A DNA stretch of 64,000 bases from Drosophila miranda (taxonomy: Eukaryota; Arthropoda; Insecta; Diptera; Drosophilidae). Location of the stretch: the NCBI RefSeq assembly GCF_003369915.1, contig NC_046675.1, forward strand, positions 6,882,001 to 6,946,000, in the 5' to 3' direction. Both the position numbers and the translations under genes were made by a program. The first letter of the stretch is position 1; each line of letters begins with the position of its first letter. Of the stretch, positions 35,257 through 47,877 are shown piece after piece. The notes under the pieces are model-generated. The model saw nothing but the letters and a program-made list of their open reading frames with translations. It was not told the origin of the DNA and ran no database searches.

Positions 35257-36145
35257 CATTTCAATTAAAAAAAAATTCACCAAAGTGTGTCTACATGAAT
35301 GCATTACTTATTCTATTAGAATTCTAAGGGTGTTTGTAGGAGCAGAGAACCAGGAATTGTTTTGAATGTGTAATTTCTTATGGCGGAAGGAATATTTAAT
35401 TCGAATCTTTAGATTTGATTTCTTGATAAATCACAGTCTTTAAATTTCAGTCTTTTGTTTTTTGTTGTAGCAAACTTTTTTTATTCCCAAAAGAATCCAC
35501 TTTTCCATTGAAAATTTCGAAAAGAAAATGTTCCCCTCTCATGAGTCCACCATTAGAGCCCTTCTATGTGTTTTTTTAGACAATATTTAGTGTCTGGCCC
35601 AAGCAGAATTGATAAACGAGCATTATCGCTGCCGGCAATGATTTATTGTTGCATAAATGGTACTCACTATTTTATTAATAAATGGAAAGCAAAATTTCTG
35701 ATAATTTATATATATGTACATATGTACGTACCAAGGATTTGTGTCTAAATGCTTGTGTGTTTTGTGAGCTAATGTAGAGCACCGCCCCCTTCGCCCCAAA
35801 TGGCCAAGTAAATAAACAAAAGAAAATTTTACACTCATTGCCGACAGCGCAGCGCACAATTAAATGTGTGAAAAATATGTTCGAGCGGGTGGAAAATGCA
35901 GCCCGCCTCGACACACAAATAAATAAATACAAATTTGGAGAGCTTCGAGTGTTTGCTTAGAAATTAAATTAAAATCGATCACTCGCTGGGAATGAATGGA
36001 TGGCCAAAAGCAAAGTGGAATCCAAATAAATATTCTACCATTACAGGGTATCGTATCTGTGCCACAAACTAACAAATCTATGTATCTGATAGGTCGACGC
36101 AGCAACAACAATTGGCTGGCAATGTCTCGGATATACTAAGTGGAA

Positions 36146-38335
36146 ATGGATCCGATGATTAGACAGAGATACTATCTGTGGTGGTCTAGCCACATTTGGC
36201 TTTTGATACACCTGTATTTCTGCGGCTTTCAACAAGCACACGGCTACTTTGTGGATTACACAGGTAAGTTGATGCCTGCCCGAATCATTTTGTCTGTGGA
36301 TTAGTGGGAGTCTGAGATTCACAGACTAATGAGGTGCTAAGCTTATAAGTAGAATACAGTTTCAATTGTGATGTATCAATTATTGTAGGTGGAATTATTT
36401 CTAGATCGATTTGTAAGTTCTTCATGGCAAGTTCCAGCGAAATGAATCGCATTCTTCAGCTAAACTAATTGTTAGTTGGATACCATATAGTATTACAGAG
36501 AACTATAACGTTCTGTTTTCGTAACGCATGGGCGTGTGTTCGATCCGGCAGTCCGATCCGGAGGCTTGGATGAACTTGAATAAGGTCCCGGGTTTGATTT
36601 CGGAAAGGTCCGACATGTCCGTGAGGAAAGGGGCTCCGAGAAGCCGAAGAGGACGATTTCCAAGGGCCGGGCAATGGCAGAATGCTTTCGTTTTTAGTAG
36701 AAACAAATTTCTATAATAGACTTATAGATATTATAGACCATTCATAGATCGATTTTTACGTTCTTCTTAGAATCAGATAATCTGATAAATGGATTTCGCA
36801 TTTTTCAGCTAAACAAACTGAGAATTTGAAACCATTTAGAACTACAGATAACTACAACGTTCTGCTTTCGTTCTTAGTTTTCCCAGAATTACAGAGAAAA
36901 ACAACGTTTCGCTTTCATTCGTAGTAAAAATCCGAATAGGTCTGGGGATTCATATAACAGTCGGTATACTCAATTGAAATTTAACCCATCGACCTGTAAC
37001 GAATGGCATGAGCGTTACGGAAACCTGAATCCACAGCTCAACTCTTTTTCAATTTCACGTTTCCGCTTTCATTCCACAAAAATGCTTGGATTATTAATCT
37101 ATTTTTTTAGAGAACAGCATTTGATAAGATACCGCTGTTTCGCCTATCAATTGCTGTCAAAATGGTAAACAAACATTTTGGCATTGAATTGATTGGACTG
37201 TTTTCCCTTCTGCTTCTTGTTTTTCCATTGGCCGGTGCAGAGAACACAGAGCTGATACAGCAGCGTGCCGGATACGATGTGAAGCTGCAGTGCAATCTGA
37301 AGGGTCTGCTGGACGAGAGCAAGCTGGCCGATATCGAGATACATTGGTACTTTAAGGTGGTATTTGCCTCAATCATATCCACAGAATCCTGCTTTAACCG
37401 ATTCCTTATTGCCCATCTCCGCAGCAATGCAGCGACAATAATTGCTATCAGCCCGAGGCGGCCGATGACTGGACAGCCCTGCCCTGCGAACCGAGTCTGT
37501 GCCGGCCAGAGCTCTGGCTGCGGAACGTAACGGAGCGCTATTCGGGACTCTATAAGTGCAGCATCAATCCACACGTCTGGGACGAGGCGCAGTCGGTGAA
37601 TGTGCAGCTAGTGCGCACCTACCAGCTGGATGTGAAGAGTAAGACCTCATCTCGTCCTTTTGTAGTCAGAGCCTACTAAGATTCGACTCTCTCCATCCGT
37701 TAGACAGTTCACTGGCTGCTCCCGAGTTCATGGATTCGTATCCCAGCAACAAGACCGCCTCGCTGGGCAGTCGGGTGGTGTTCCAGTGTAGGGTGCACAG
37801 CGAGGAGCATCCAACAATCAAGTGGTTTAAGAGGCACTCCTTCGTGGGTTCCCTGCCAGCCGGTGAGGGACCCTCCGCATCGCCTGCTTCCAATTTCAGT
37901 GCACACATCGTACGCTACGATGGACGCACCTATGAGCTGCTGTCCACGGCCTCGGAGATGATGATCGGACCGCAGATCTATCTCAGCAAGCTGATTCTTG
38001 ACGGAGTGCGACTGAGGGATGCTGGACACTATGCCTGTGCAGCCATCAGCTATCGCGGGCACAAGATCCGCGAGGCCTTTCTGGACGTTCTGCCAGCTGA
38101 GGAGCAGGACGAGGAGTACTGGAACGAGTACGACAACAGTGATGAAGGTGTTCCCGGCAGCGATCCGCGCGAGTTTCTGCTGCTATTCCTCATGCCCTTG
38201 GGCCTGGCTCTGCTACCCCTGACCGTCTGGTGCAGTTATCTCGTGTACAAGCGCTTCTCTGGACACGGGGACTGCCAGCGCATGGACTCGGATGAGGAGC
38301 TCGACACGGAGCGGTGTGTCCTGGGTGGCAACTGA
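36146..38335 (+). CDS. FGFRL1-like two-Ig transmembrane receptor without kinase
   Basis: Kinase-less relative of FGF receptors. Coding exons are 36146-36263, 37241-37356, 37425-37638 and 37704-38335, about 359 residues. The first exon is a signal peptide (WLLIHLYFCGFQQAHG) with a CAG|GTAAGT donor. Alternatively, translation can begin at 37162 in sequence contiguous with exon 2 (MVNKHFGIELIGLFSLL... to PLAGA), also a good signal peptide in the same phase. The mature part has Ig domain 1 (Cys in KLQCNL and LYKCSI, plus extra cysteines QCSDNNC), then Ig domain 2 starting MDSYPSNKTASLGSRVVFQC and ending DAGHYACAA, close to FGFR Ig3 signatures such as YPxNKT and HPTIKWFKR. A transmembrane helix (LLLFLMPLGLALLPLTVW) precedes a short cytoplasmic tail of about 30 acidic residues without a kinase. 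From memory the melanogaster counterpart is CG31431. FGFRL1 proteins modulate FGF ligand availability and cell adhesion. Confidence 0.85.
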
Positions 38336-38834
38336 TTCCGATTACTGACCGGGGCAAGCTGCAATACGCTTATTACGATTACGAGTGAAGACTGTCCATA
38401 GTTCTACGATTAGATTACTAGATTAAATGTGTCAATTAAGTGTTTTCTTAGAACATACATGGAGTTTTCGTTATCCAGATTGCCTGGGATTCTTCCTTCA
38501 TTTCTGTTTTGTCGTTCCTTGTAGCATTGTGAGTTGAACGATGGTTATGTTCGAACGTTACTAAAGAATATTACACAGTTCAAAATTTATTATTCAAATT
38601 ATTTTCGTATTAAATTCAAAATTTATTACGTCTTACCGTTTCGGCTATTGGCTCGCCAGCACTTTAACTGATCCTTCGCCGATCTTCCTCCTGTGGAGGG
38701 TCACCAATCACCGTTTGAGTGATCTGTTTTTGCAACAAAACGTGAGTGTGGCAAATCAGTTGCCTTCTGAATCCAATTCCGAATGCGTTCTCTCTTCAGA
38801 TCTGGAGAAGCCTCTGTAATTACAAGAAGGAACC

Positions 38835-39464
38835 ATGTCGGGTTTGAATCAGCACTACCAGGACTACTACCTGTTGCCGGGCACGTACTCCTATCCAATG
38901 GCCACGCACGCCGCACCAACGGCTAGCGCCTATCTGCCAAACTACGAAGAGATGTCCTGGCATATGCCAGACAACAGCGCGGCCACCTATGTGGCTAGTC
39001 CCCTTGGCGTGATCAACTATTTGTCCGATCTTCAGTCCCAAATGGCCTTGCCCACCCAACAAAATCTGAGCAGCGGTCTCTTCTATGCGGTCCTCAATCC
39101 GCTTGAACAGCATGTGGCTATGCCAATGGCAGTGCCTGTGGCAGTGCCGGTGCCAGTGCCAGTGTCGGTGCCGGCCTATCACCAGGCGATATATGCCTGC
39201 CAGCAACCAGTGGAGCAGATTTGTTATTACCAGTTGGTGCCCATGTCTGAGGAGGATACCTCCACAGGACAGCAGCCAGAAGACTACTCAGCCCAGCCCG
39301 CAGAAGCGGAAGAGCAAGCCATGGAGCCAGCAGTTGAGCAAGAGCCTACAAACGGCAAGCGAGCCTACCAGGCAGAAGAGGGCTACTTGGTTGAGGAGCC
39401 GACCTCCTCGGAAGAGGACCAGGAGGAGAGCAAAGAGGAACCAACCACACCAGAGACGCATTGA
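38835..39464 (+). CDS. Unknown 209-residue protein with Val-Pro repeat
   Basis: Single-exon frame with protein-like composition, which I do not recognise. The first third is Tyr-rich (MSGLNQHYQDYYLLPGTYSY), the middle contains alternating AMPMAVPVAVPVPVPVSV (about residues 94-111), and the last third is strongly acidic with Glu/Gln/Pro (EEPTSSEEDQEESKEEP). There is no signal peptide, membrane segment or catalytic motif. It is likely intrinsically disordered. It starts about 500 bp downstream of the FGFRL1-like gene on the same strand. The start is the first Met after stop codons. Confidence 0.7.
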   Translation: MSGLNQHYQDYYLLPGTYSYPMATHAAPTASAYLPNYEEMSWHMPDNSAATYVASPLGVINYLSDLQSQMALPTQQNLSSGLFYAVLNPLEQHVAMPMAVPVAVPVPVPVSVPAYHQAIYACQQPVEQICYYQLVPMSEEDTSTGQQPEDYSAQPAEAEEQAMEPAVEQEPTNGKRAYQAEEGYLVEEPTSSEEDQEESKEEPTTPETH

Positions 39465-40046
39465 TAAGCTCCTACGGATCCCACTTGTTCTGCTATCGAG
39501 GCCAGTGGTGGATACAAATCGATGGGCGCTCGCTAAAGACGATGACAAAATCGAACCATTGATTGTATGTACAGACATACTGTGTACCTTTGCAAGGAAT
39601 TGTTTTATTATAATTTATAGTCGCAAAAACATACATACTGAATATACTTCCCAACTAAATATTGGCAGTGTTTGGATGCAGGGCATCGGCTAGTCGAGTC
39701 GGCGCCTTTCGGCTCTTCTCTTTGGCTTTTGGGCACCTAATTTAATTATTCGCACATGTCTGTCGACGTCGGCCGGCCCCCCATGCTCTCAGCTCTCCCG
39801 CCTGCTGGGGCTCTCTCTTCGGTTGGGCAAACGCTGACTGCCTGCTCCCTGCTGGCTGCTGCCGTCAGCTGCTCAGTTGTTTGGGGGCTTTTGTTGCTGT
39901 CGGACGTGGGTGTGTACGCGCTGTTTGTTTGTGCTGCAAAAACACTCTATAAAATAAACAAAAACTATTTTTAGTCTGCAAATCTAAAAGATTCGTATAG
40001 GCCGTATGCCGAGCGACTGCAGCAAGAGCAGCACAAAGAACTAATC

Positions 40047-41616
40047 ATGGTGCAGCTCGACTGCAAATCGCGACGGGGCACCAAAATCTCGGTCATCGTG
40101 CTGGGCAGCGCCCTGTGCTTCGTGATGATGGCATACTTTGTGTTCGGGGACAGCAACGACGAGCAGGGCTTGCGAAATCTACGCATGATCTCCATTGTGA
40201 GCTGCCCCAAAGCCGCTAAACAACTTTGGCTCTGACGCTCTCTCTCTCTCTCTCTTTGCACAGCTGTTCCGCCATGGCGCCAAGAATCCGAGTGGCTTTT
40301 ATCCGCACGACCCGCATGCAGCGCACGACTGGCAGGGGGGCACTGGTGCCCTGACACCGGTGAGTCAACGGCGCATTGGAGATGGAAGACCCTCGCTCTA
40401 CTTAACCCGATCTTTCTCCACAGAGGGGCAGCCTGCAGGCGTACAATCTGGGCAAGAACCTGCGGATGCGCTACTATCGACTGTTTCCATCGAACAGCCT
40501 CTATACACAGCAGCAGGTGCACGTGCTCAGCTCTGCCGCGGAACGCTGTGTGGTGCGTCAAGAAAGGTAACCATCAGATGCGGTAAACCTAATCAGTTGG
40601 CCGTTATCTTTTAGATGAGCGCCCAGAGCGTTTTGGCCGGTTTCATGCCGCCTCTGGAGAACAACAATGTGCTGCCCATACCCTGGCAACCGGTGGCTGT
40701 AAATACCCTATCGCGCAACGATGACATCGTAAGTTCCCATATCCATTATCTATTCTATCTATCCAATCCAACTTTCCCTTCCAGCTGCTGGCCCAGAAGA
40801 AACCCTGCCTTAAATATGACAACATATTGCAGAAGCTCTATAAATCTCCACCGCCAGAGCTGCAGAAACTGAACGAGGACAACAAGGAGCTGTACAAGCT
40901 GCTCACAAAGAACACAGGCAAGGTAGGACCATCACTATCCGTCCCCCTCAAGACGCTGCATAATTGCCGCATTATCTTAATTTGTAGAACATTTCGAATG
41001 TTCTGGATGTGGAGCTGCTGTATGGCACCCTGAAGACGGAGGAGGAGGCCGGTCTGGTGCTGCCAGATTGGACCGAGAATATATATCCAGAGGAGATACG
41101 ACCGCTGGCCGAGCGCAGCTATGCCTTGTTCACAGAATCCAATCTGATGAAGCGCATCAAGGGCGGTGCCTTCCTGACCGAAATTCTCAACAAAATGCAA
41201 AACAAACGCAAGAAGAACTTGAGTCCAGATCGAAAGATATTCCTATATTCCGGGCACGATGTCACCCTGGTTAATGTGATGAACTCGCTGGGGATATTGG
41301 AACAGACGGCCAAGCTGCCGGAATATGCATCCGCCTTGGCCTTTGAGCTGCACCACAGCAAATACTTTAGTGACGGCGACTTCGAAGTGAAGGTTTGTGG
41401 AGGCATATACATGGCTATGGCTATCTAACAGTTTTCGTATTCCTTCTGCAGTTGGTGTATTATTACAATAGCGACGACAAGTTCCCCAAGGAGCTGACAA
41501 TACCCAACTGTGATGTGCCCTGCTCGCTCACACAGTTTGAGGCTTCTCTGAAGGCACTGCTCCTGGTCAACTACGACGAGACTTGCGAGAATCATCCGCC
41601 CGACTGCAGAAATTGA
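40047..41616 (+). CDS. CG6656: Histidine acid phosphatase, membrane-anchored
   Basis: Histidine phosphatase superfamily (branch 2), hydrolysing phosphomonoesters. Seven exons (40047-40196, 40264-40359, 40424-40552, 40615-40728, 40785-40922, 40988-41392, 41452-41616) keep frame exactly and give 398 residues, usual for the family. An N-terminal hydrophobic segment (about 14-34) looks like a signal anchor. The active-site motif RHGxxxP appears as FRHGAKNP at about 53, and the C-terminal catalytic HD appears in YLYSGHDVTLVNV-like context (LYSGHDVTLVNVM). Cysteines near the C terminus (NCDVPC, ETCENHPPDC) fit the luminal disulfides of prostatic-type phosphatases. The symbol is from memory of the melanogaster order CG6656-CG6661; family assignment is firm, the symbol less so. 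Confidence 0.92.
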
Positions 41617-41747
41617 GTTATGGTTTTGTTATTTAGAGTGTAATTATGTTATTGCTGGCGAGCTTGTTTAATATATGGGAGAGAAGGTCGCTGCCCTGAG
41701 CAGCCCAGTTGTAAAATGTTGACATTTATCATTTTAATGCCTCAAAA

Positions 41748-42291
<544 letters not shown>

Positions 42292-42566
42292 GCTCCAAGG
42301 AAATGTGTTATGGCATCGGTAAAAGTAAAAACAATTCGCGCACCGGTTTTTTTTTGTTATTATTAGCACCGATAAGTGTTATCGCCCGCCAAAGTCGAGT
42401 TGGCAGGCCCTTGTTACAATCAGGTGCGCGGGAATTTAAACTGAATCAGTATCAATATAATCTTCAAAACATACAGAAAGAAATTAGTTGTTTCTGTAAA
42501 CCTACAGTATAAATTTTCGCTCACAAGAGCCTTCTGATATTTTTATTTTGCACTACACTTTAAATA

Positions 42567-44505
42567 ATGTTATCGGTTATCGGTCATCGGTCAAAATTGG
42601 CATTCACAGGGAGGCGCGCGTGTATTTAAAAAATGTAAACAAAGAGTTTGTTTACCACTGTTTACCGCACCACTGGCAATAATTTAAAATATTTAAGCTG
42701 CTTGTCCCGACAGAGTTTAATCTATTTTCATCCTTAGCGTGCTGACCTATTTCGGCTCCCGTGCCAGATTGGTTGAACACTTCGATGAGGTGCCCATTGC
42801 CAACGAGAAGCTGTTGGAGTACAAGGATGGGTCGGACGAACGCAAGAAACTGGAGTCATCGCTGCAACATATTCTGACCACAGTCAAGTACGTGCCCATT
42901 GTGATCGATGGCGAGGAGCATGCCGTTCATGGCATGGAATGGAAGGAGCAGATCTTACCGTTCAACTTCAAGAGGCAAGTAGCTCGATATGGCCACGCAA
43001 CTCGCACTATGTTGAACATTGCCATTAAGAAGACTGTGGAGGTCCAGAAGAGCTGGGACACGACGCAGCTAAGCAATCGGATGTACATATGGAACAAGGC
43101 GGCTGATTTGATTGCCACCAAATACCGGTCCGACATAGTCGCTGCCACAATGCTCGGCCAGGGGAAGACCTTGCGCCAGGCGGAGACGGACGTGGCTGAG
43201 CTCGTCGACCTCCTGCGCATTAGCCCCGTGTTCCTGCGCGATGTGGCCAATTACGAACCATTCAATGACTGCCCCGACTCCCAACACAACTACATGAGGC
43301 TGCGGGGCTTGACCGGGTTCGTGGCTGCCATCAGTCCCTTCAATTACACCAGCATTGCGGCCAATCTGGCCTTATCACCTGCCCTGATGGGCAACGCAGT
43401 GATGTGGAAGCCCTCGGACTCGGCCATTCTGTCCAACTGGTACGTGTTCCAGGCCATGCGCGATGCTGGACTGCCCGATGGTGTCGTCAACTTCATTCCG
43501 TGTGAGGAGACGACCTTTGCCTCAGCGGTCACGCAGGATTCTATGCTGGCCGGGATTCACTTTACGGGCACTTCAGGGGTGCTTAAGGTGCTGTGGCAGC
43601 TGGTGGCCAATAACATCAACTGCTACCAGAACTATCCACGGCTGGTGGGGGACACTGGTGGCAAGAACTTTCACTTTGTTCATTCGTCTGCCGACCCCGA
43701 AACAGCGGTGGCTTGCACCATACGAGCGGCCTTCGAGTATGCGGGCCAGAATTGCTCCTCCTGCTCGATGCTGTACGTGCCCGCATCCCTCTGGGAGTCG
43801 AAAATCAAGAAGCCTCTGCTGGAGATTAGCTCCAAGCTCTTTGTCAGCAAAGCCACCTACTGCAACTGTTTCTACTCGGCGCTGATCAACAAGCGGGCCT
43901 ACAACCGCATCTACATGTGGCTGCGGTACATTGACCGAAATCGCAATTGCGAGCTTCTCACCGGCGGCAGGGGCAGCAGGACGCGGGGCTACTTCGTGGA
44001 TCCCACCATTGTGCGGGTTTACAATCTGGACGATCAAATCTGCAAGGACGAATTGCTGGGGCCCATACTCTGCGTCTATGTCTATCCGGACAATCAGCTG
44101 GCGGAGACTATGGCGAAGGTGGCCCAGATCAATCACGGACTGATCGGCTCCGTCTTTGCCAGCGACGGTGCTTTCATCGATGAGGCCTACAGGGTATTCA
44201 AGCTTAATGTGGGAAATCTGAATGTCAACGACAAGTCCACCGGCGCCATGGTGGCCAAGCAGCCGTTTGGAGCTGGCCACATGACGGGAACCAGCGAAAA
44301 ATTAGGCAGCCCTCACTCACTGTTACGTTGGACATCGCCGCAGGTGATCAAGGAGTCGTTCAAGCCACATGTCAACGTCTATTATCCCTACATGGGCATC
44401 AGTGAGGACAAATCCACATTTAAACTGCCTCAGGCGGAGACCACAGACGGCAGTCAGATGGCCAGAAATGTCACAGATTGGTCGGAGACGGCTACAAAAT
44501 TTTAA
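42567..44505 (+). CDS. CG6661: Delta-1-pyrroline-5-carboxylate dehydrogenase (ALDH4-type)
   Basis: Mitochondrial NAD-dependent oxidation of P5C/glutamate semialdehyde to glutamate in proline breakdown. The main exon 42738-44505 starts after an acceptor (CATCCTTAG|). The initiating exon is most likely 42567-42619, encoding a basic leader beginning MLSVIGHRSKLAFTGRR, compatible with a mitochondrial presequence, with an inferred donor at 42620. The whole ALDH4A1 architecture is present: SPFNYTSIAANLALSPALMGN, WKPSD, HFTGTSG, GGKNFHFVHSSAD, the catalytic Cys in FEYAGQNCSSCSML, and RWTSPQVIKE at the end. An oddity is Asp in VGDTGGKNF where human ALDH4A1 has Glu (ECGGK). About 606 residues in total. 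The symbol (P5CDh2) is from memory of the locus order; family assignment is secure. Confidence 0.92.
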
Positions 44506-44786
44506 TTGTTTTATAAGGGAAGACAAAGTAAATATTTTTGTATGAATATATATTGATGTTTCATGTGGTGTGGTGGGGGAAACCTTGAGGAAAGGGAATC
44601 GATCTACAATCTCCATCTAGAAAGCCGTGTCTTTTCTGTCTCGTTTTGTAACTATGTTAGATTTAAAAGGGGCCTGGCTAGTTCATATGATATACAAAAC
44701 TAATATTTAATCGCGCTGGGAAAATAACAATTCTCTTCTGCTGCTTGGTGGAGGACATTCGCGTATATTTTTTAAAAGGAAATGAG

Positions 44787-47700
44787 ATGTCTACATGGAG
44801 TGACCTCCAGCACGTACTCAGAGCTGTTTTTATCTGTTGCTGCTGCTTCCTTCTACTGTCAATCCCCGCAGCAGCAAACGGCCAAGGTGAGTCCCAGGAA
44901 ACAATGAATGATGGACATTATCGACAGGAGACCGACACATGGGAAAGAGGGTTGGACGATGTGGTCGGTGATGGTCGGGTGATACATACACAGCGCCTCT
45001 ACACTGCCTATCGGGATCGGCTGAGGCGCAATGAAGAGGTCAAGGATAAGGACAGCGAGGATTCAGTACAGTCAGCCCAGTACGTTGGCCGGCTGGACAC
45101 TACCAAGTCAAAGGAAGAAGAGGAAGAACCCGCCGATGGGAAGAAGCCCGTTGGGATGCTAATACTGCAGATGGGCAACGTGCCAAGTCAATTGGAGGCA
45201 TCTGTTAATACAACATCAAAGGCGGCTCATAAAGAGGAAGCTGAAGACCAGCCAAATCAGATATACATCGAGGAAGCCCCGCAACAGCCAGTGACGGTCC
45301 CAGCTTCAAACCGAAACCCAGAGTCCTCATCCAAATCCTTGATGGAGTCCTTAACCAAGTCCGGTAAGCATGGACTCAGTGCCTTGACAGAGTTATTGAA
45401 TGTTTTCGAGCGCCTCAACGAGAGTGATATCGTAAGCGATCTCGCAAAAAAGATCAGCGATGAAATGGAACACCGCCTGTGGAGTAACACCTCCCTGTTT
45501 GACGACTCACTGCATGGCACGTTTGATCTGGCCTCAGATGAACATCTCAATGAGCTGCTCGATGAAGTGGATCCCCAGAGGACCGCTACTAGGTTCAAGC
45601 ACATCCTGAAAAACTTAAAGAAACGACGACTGACTGACCATCCGGGGGGCCTCTATGACGATTACCAAAAAATATTCTCCCAAGCGCTCGGTGATCAGAA
45701 CTATCCTCGTCAGTACTCCGCGCCCAGTAAAGTGGAAATCCCCATGGAAGATGACTATATGCGTAGAACGATTGGGTTCAACCCATGTCGCTGTGACAAC
45801 TCAAGGCCGGCAATGCTGGCAGCCGATCAGGGGCAAGTGCAGGCCAAGAAACACATCAAGCAGAAGGTCGCGGATAAATTACCGTCTCGGGAAAACAACT
45901 ACCGGAAATCCATGGAGACATTCAAGATGAACAAGGAGAATCAGTTGAACGGCGGCCTCAAGCCGTACTACTTGCCGAAATCGAAGAACCGACAGCTCAT
46001 CTGGAACGAGGTGCCACTGATCAGGCCGGGACTGAGCCCAGAAATCCACAAACTGAAATCAGACAGCACAAAGAAAAAGCATTTTCGCAATGAAATACAA
46101 AAACTCAAAGCACAAGACAGCCGTGACTTTAAGGCCAGACCTAAAACACATCCTGCCCCAGCGAAAGACCTGGCTCCTGATCTGCATCGCCATGATATTA
46201 TAGATGGCTTGAACGCCATTAAACAGTCGCCGTTCAACAACCTCTTCGATGAGTACCAAAGGCAAATGGAGAGGCTGAGGCAGAGCTTTCAGTACGAGCA
46301 GTCCGAGCAGTCCGACCATACACCAATCAAGCGGTTCGCGGGCACCAATGAATACTCGGTCCAAGCCGTAACCCCAGTGCCCTTCCCCGAGGCACTCATC
46401 CATCGAGGGGGCATGGGCTCCGCGCCGCAGATGGGGGGGAATATGATTAACAATATGGCCAGTCAAATGAATATATCTCCGCTGGAGATGGCCCAACGCA
46501 TTGTGGGTTCGAATGGGAGTCCAGCTTCAGGTCCAGGTCAAGGTCAAGGTCAAGGTCAAGGTTCCAATTCCATGGCTTCAGATGGTCGCATGGGATTGAA
46601 TGCAGGATATGGTCCATTTCAGGGCCAGACAGGTCCGGGACCTGGCTCCTATCAAAATTCCATTCCTTCAGATGGTCGCATGGAATTGCCTCCAGGATAT
46701 GATTCATTTCAGGGACAGTCGGGTAAGTGGTTTTTGTTTTTCAAAAGCTCTCCACCAGTCTAAGATGCTCTCTAAAAAGGAAACCAGATCAGCAGTGGTC
46801 ATGTACCATACCACAAATCGTCGAAGCTTGCGACACAGGAGACGCCACCACAGGACCCGCCCGCACAGGAGCCGCCGACCCAGAAGCCATCGAAAATTGT
46901 CTCATCGACACAGGATCCAGACAACATAGCCCCAGTGCTGGAGAAGATTCTGCAGCGCTTGGAGACCATGCAGAAGGGTAAATGTGGCAATGAGACCGCC
47001 GATGAAAAGGACCTTAAAGACCTGGCCTGTTGCTTTACCGATCCAGCGGATGGTATGCATGGCATCAGTTCTCTGACGATCCCAATAACCCCATTCAATA
47101 TCGCTCTCTGCCACAGGTGCACCCTGCGACATAGATGGGTCCTGGGAGTCCCTGGTGCTGGGCGTGCGGATCAATATCCGCACTCCAAAAAACAAAAAGT
47201 TTTTCTCTACCACGGAAGAGAAGAAGCAAACTTGTATTAATCCCAAGCAAGGGAAATCTCGGCGACAGTGCGTGAAGATTAACCAATCCCAGCTGAAGGA
47301 CAAGGCTGATACGAAGAAAGAAGAACTCTTACAATCCGGCGTGATGATCAATGTCAGCGTGCAGGAAACAGTGCCGCCACGAGCCCATGTGATCATCGAG
47401 AACATCACGGATTGGGATTTCTCGGGGCATGCCCTAAGGACAATGGGGGGACCCGTGTCGCTGGCATTCCGCAAGCTAAAATCCAGTCTGGTGGGCAACT
47501 TTGTTGGCTACTGTCGCACCTGCGGTTGCGTGGATACCATATTTGGATCCTGGACCTTCTGCCAGCCATCCAGAGATTGTCAGGATATCACCATGTCCAT
47601 TGTGGACAGGCGGGATCTATTGAGGCGCTACAGCTTGGACGAAAAGCGAATGAATCGCTACAAAGAACAGCTCTATCTGGGCAGCAAGTTTGCCCAAAAG

Positions 47701-47796
47701 GAAAGAGAGCGCATGGAAGCCGAAATAGGGAATTATGAAAAGCCCACCCCACCGCCGCAACTGCAGGAGGATGGTCCCCCCTATGGCTATCTGTAG
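44787..47796 (+). CDS. Large secreted protein with a cysteine-containing C-terminal domain, unrecognised
   Basis: Three exons, 44787-46722, 46780-47052 and 47117-47796, join in frame to about 960 residues. The frame is open upstream of 44787, but the Met at 44787 gives a clean signal peptide (AVFICCCCFLLLSIPAAANG). The middle is charged and low complexity, with a GQGQGQGQG run encoded by an AGGTCA repeat (46532-46562) and two diverged copies of a SDGRM.L..GY..FQGQ.G block (about 46581-46720). The last third has CDIDGSWESLVLGVRINI, then PPRAHVIIEN, GYCRTCGCVDTIFGSW and DRRDLLRRYSLDEKR with many cysteines. The paired GSW strands loosely recall avidin-type barrels, but I would not name the fold. 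Partner and function are unknown. Confidence 0.8.
46532..46562 (+). repeat. (AGGTCA)n coding hexamer repeat
   Basis: About five copies of AGGTCA, translated Gly-Gln-Gly-Gln within the secreted protein. Copy number may vary between individuals. Confidence 0.85.
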
Positions 47797-47877
47797 TTCA
47801 AAGTTTGAAGCTCTTCAATCATTTTCACTGTTGCATTTATTTGTTTTATATATATATTACTCTTGTGCCGTTGCCCA

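Larger units (their letters stand above)
33515..36145. other. Region upstream of the FGFRL1-like gene, probable 5' UTR and intron
   Basis: No protein gene is certain. It holds a TTCGG run near 33903-33926, a TATA-like element at 34347, and a consensus splice donor at 34962/34963 (CA|GTGAGTGC) after a 600-nt stretch that could be a non-coding first exon. A 68-codon frame at 35050-35256 is listed separately with low confidence. Confidence 0.45.

Noticed and set aside
36520-36600. Possible tRNA or SINE B-box (GTGTTCGATCCGG) in the FGFRL1-like intron
   Set aside because: No matching A box or cloverleaf could be folded around it, so no tRNA call.
46902-47498. 198-codon minus-strand frame across the secreted protein gene
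   Set aside because: Shadow of the plus-strand coding exons 2 and 3; no independent start or signals.
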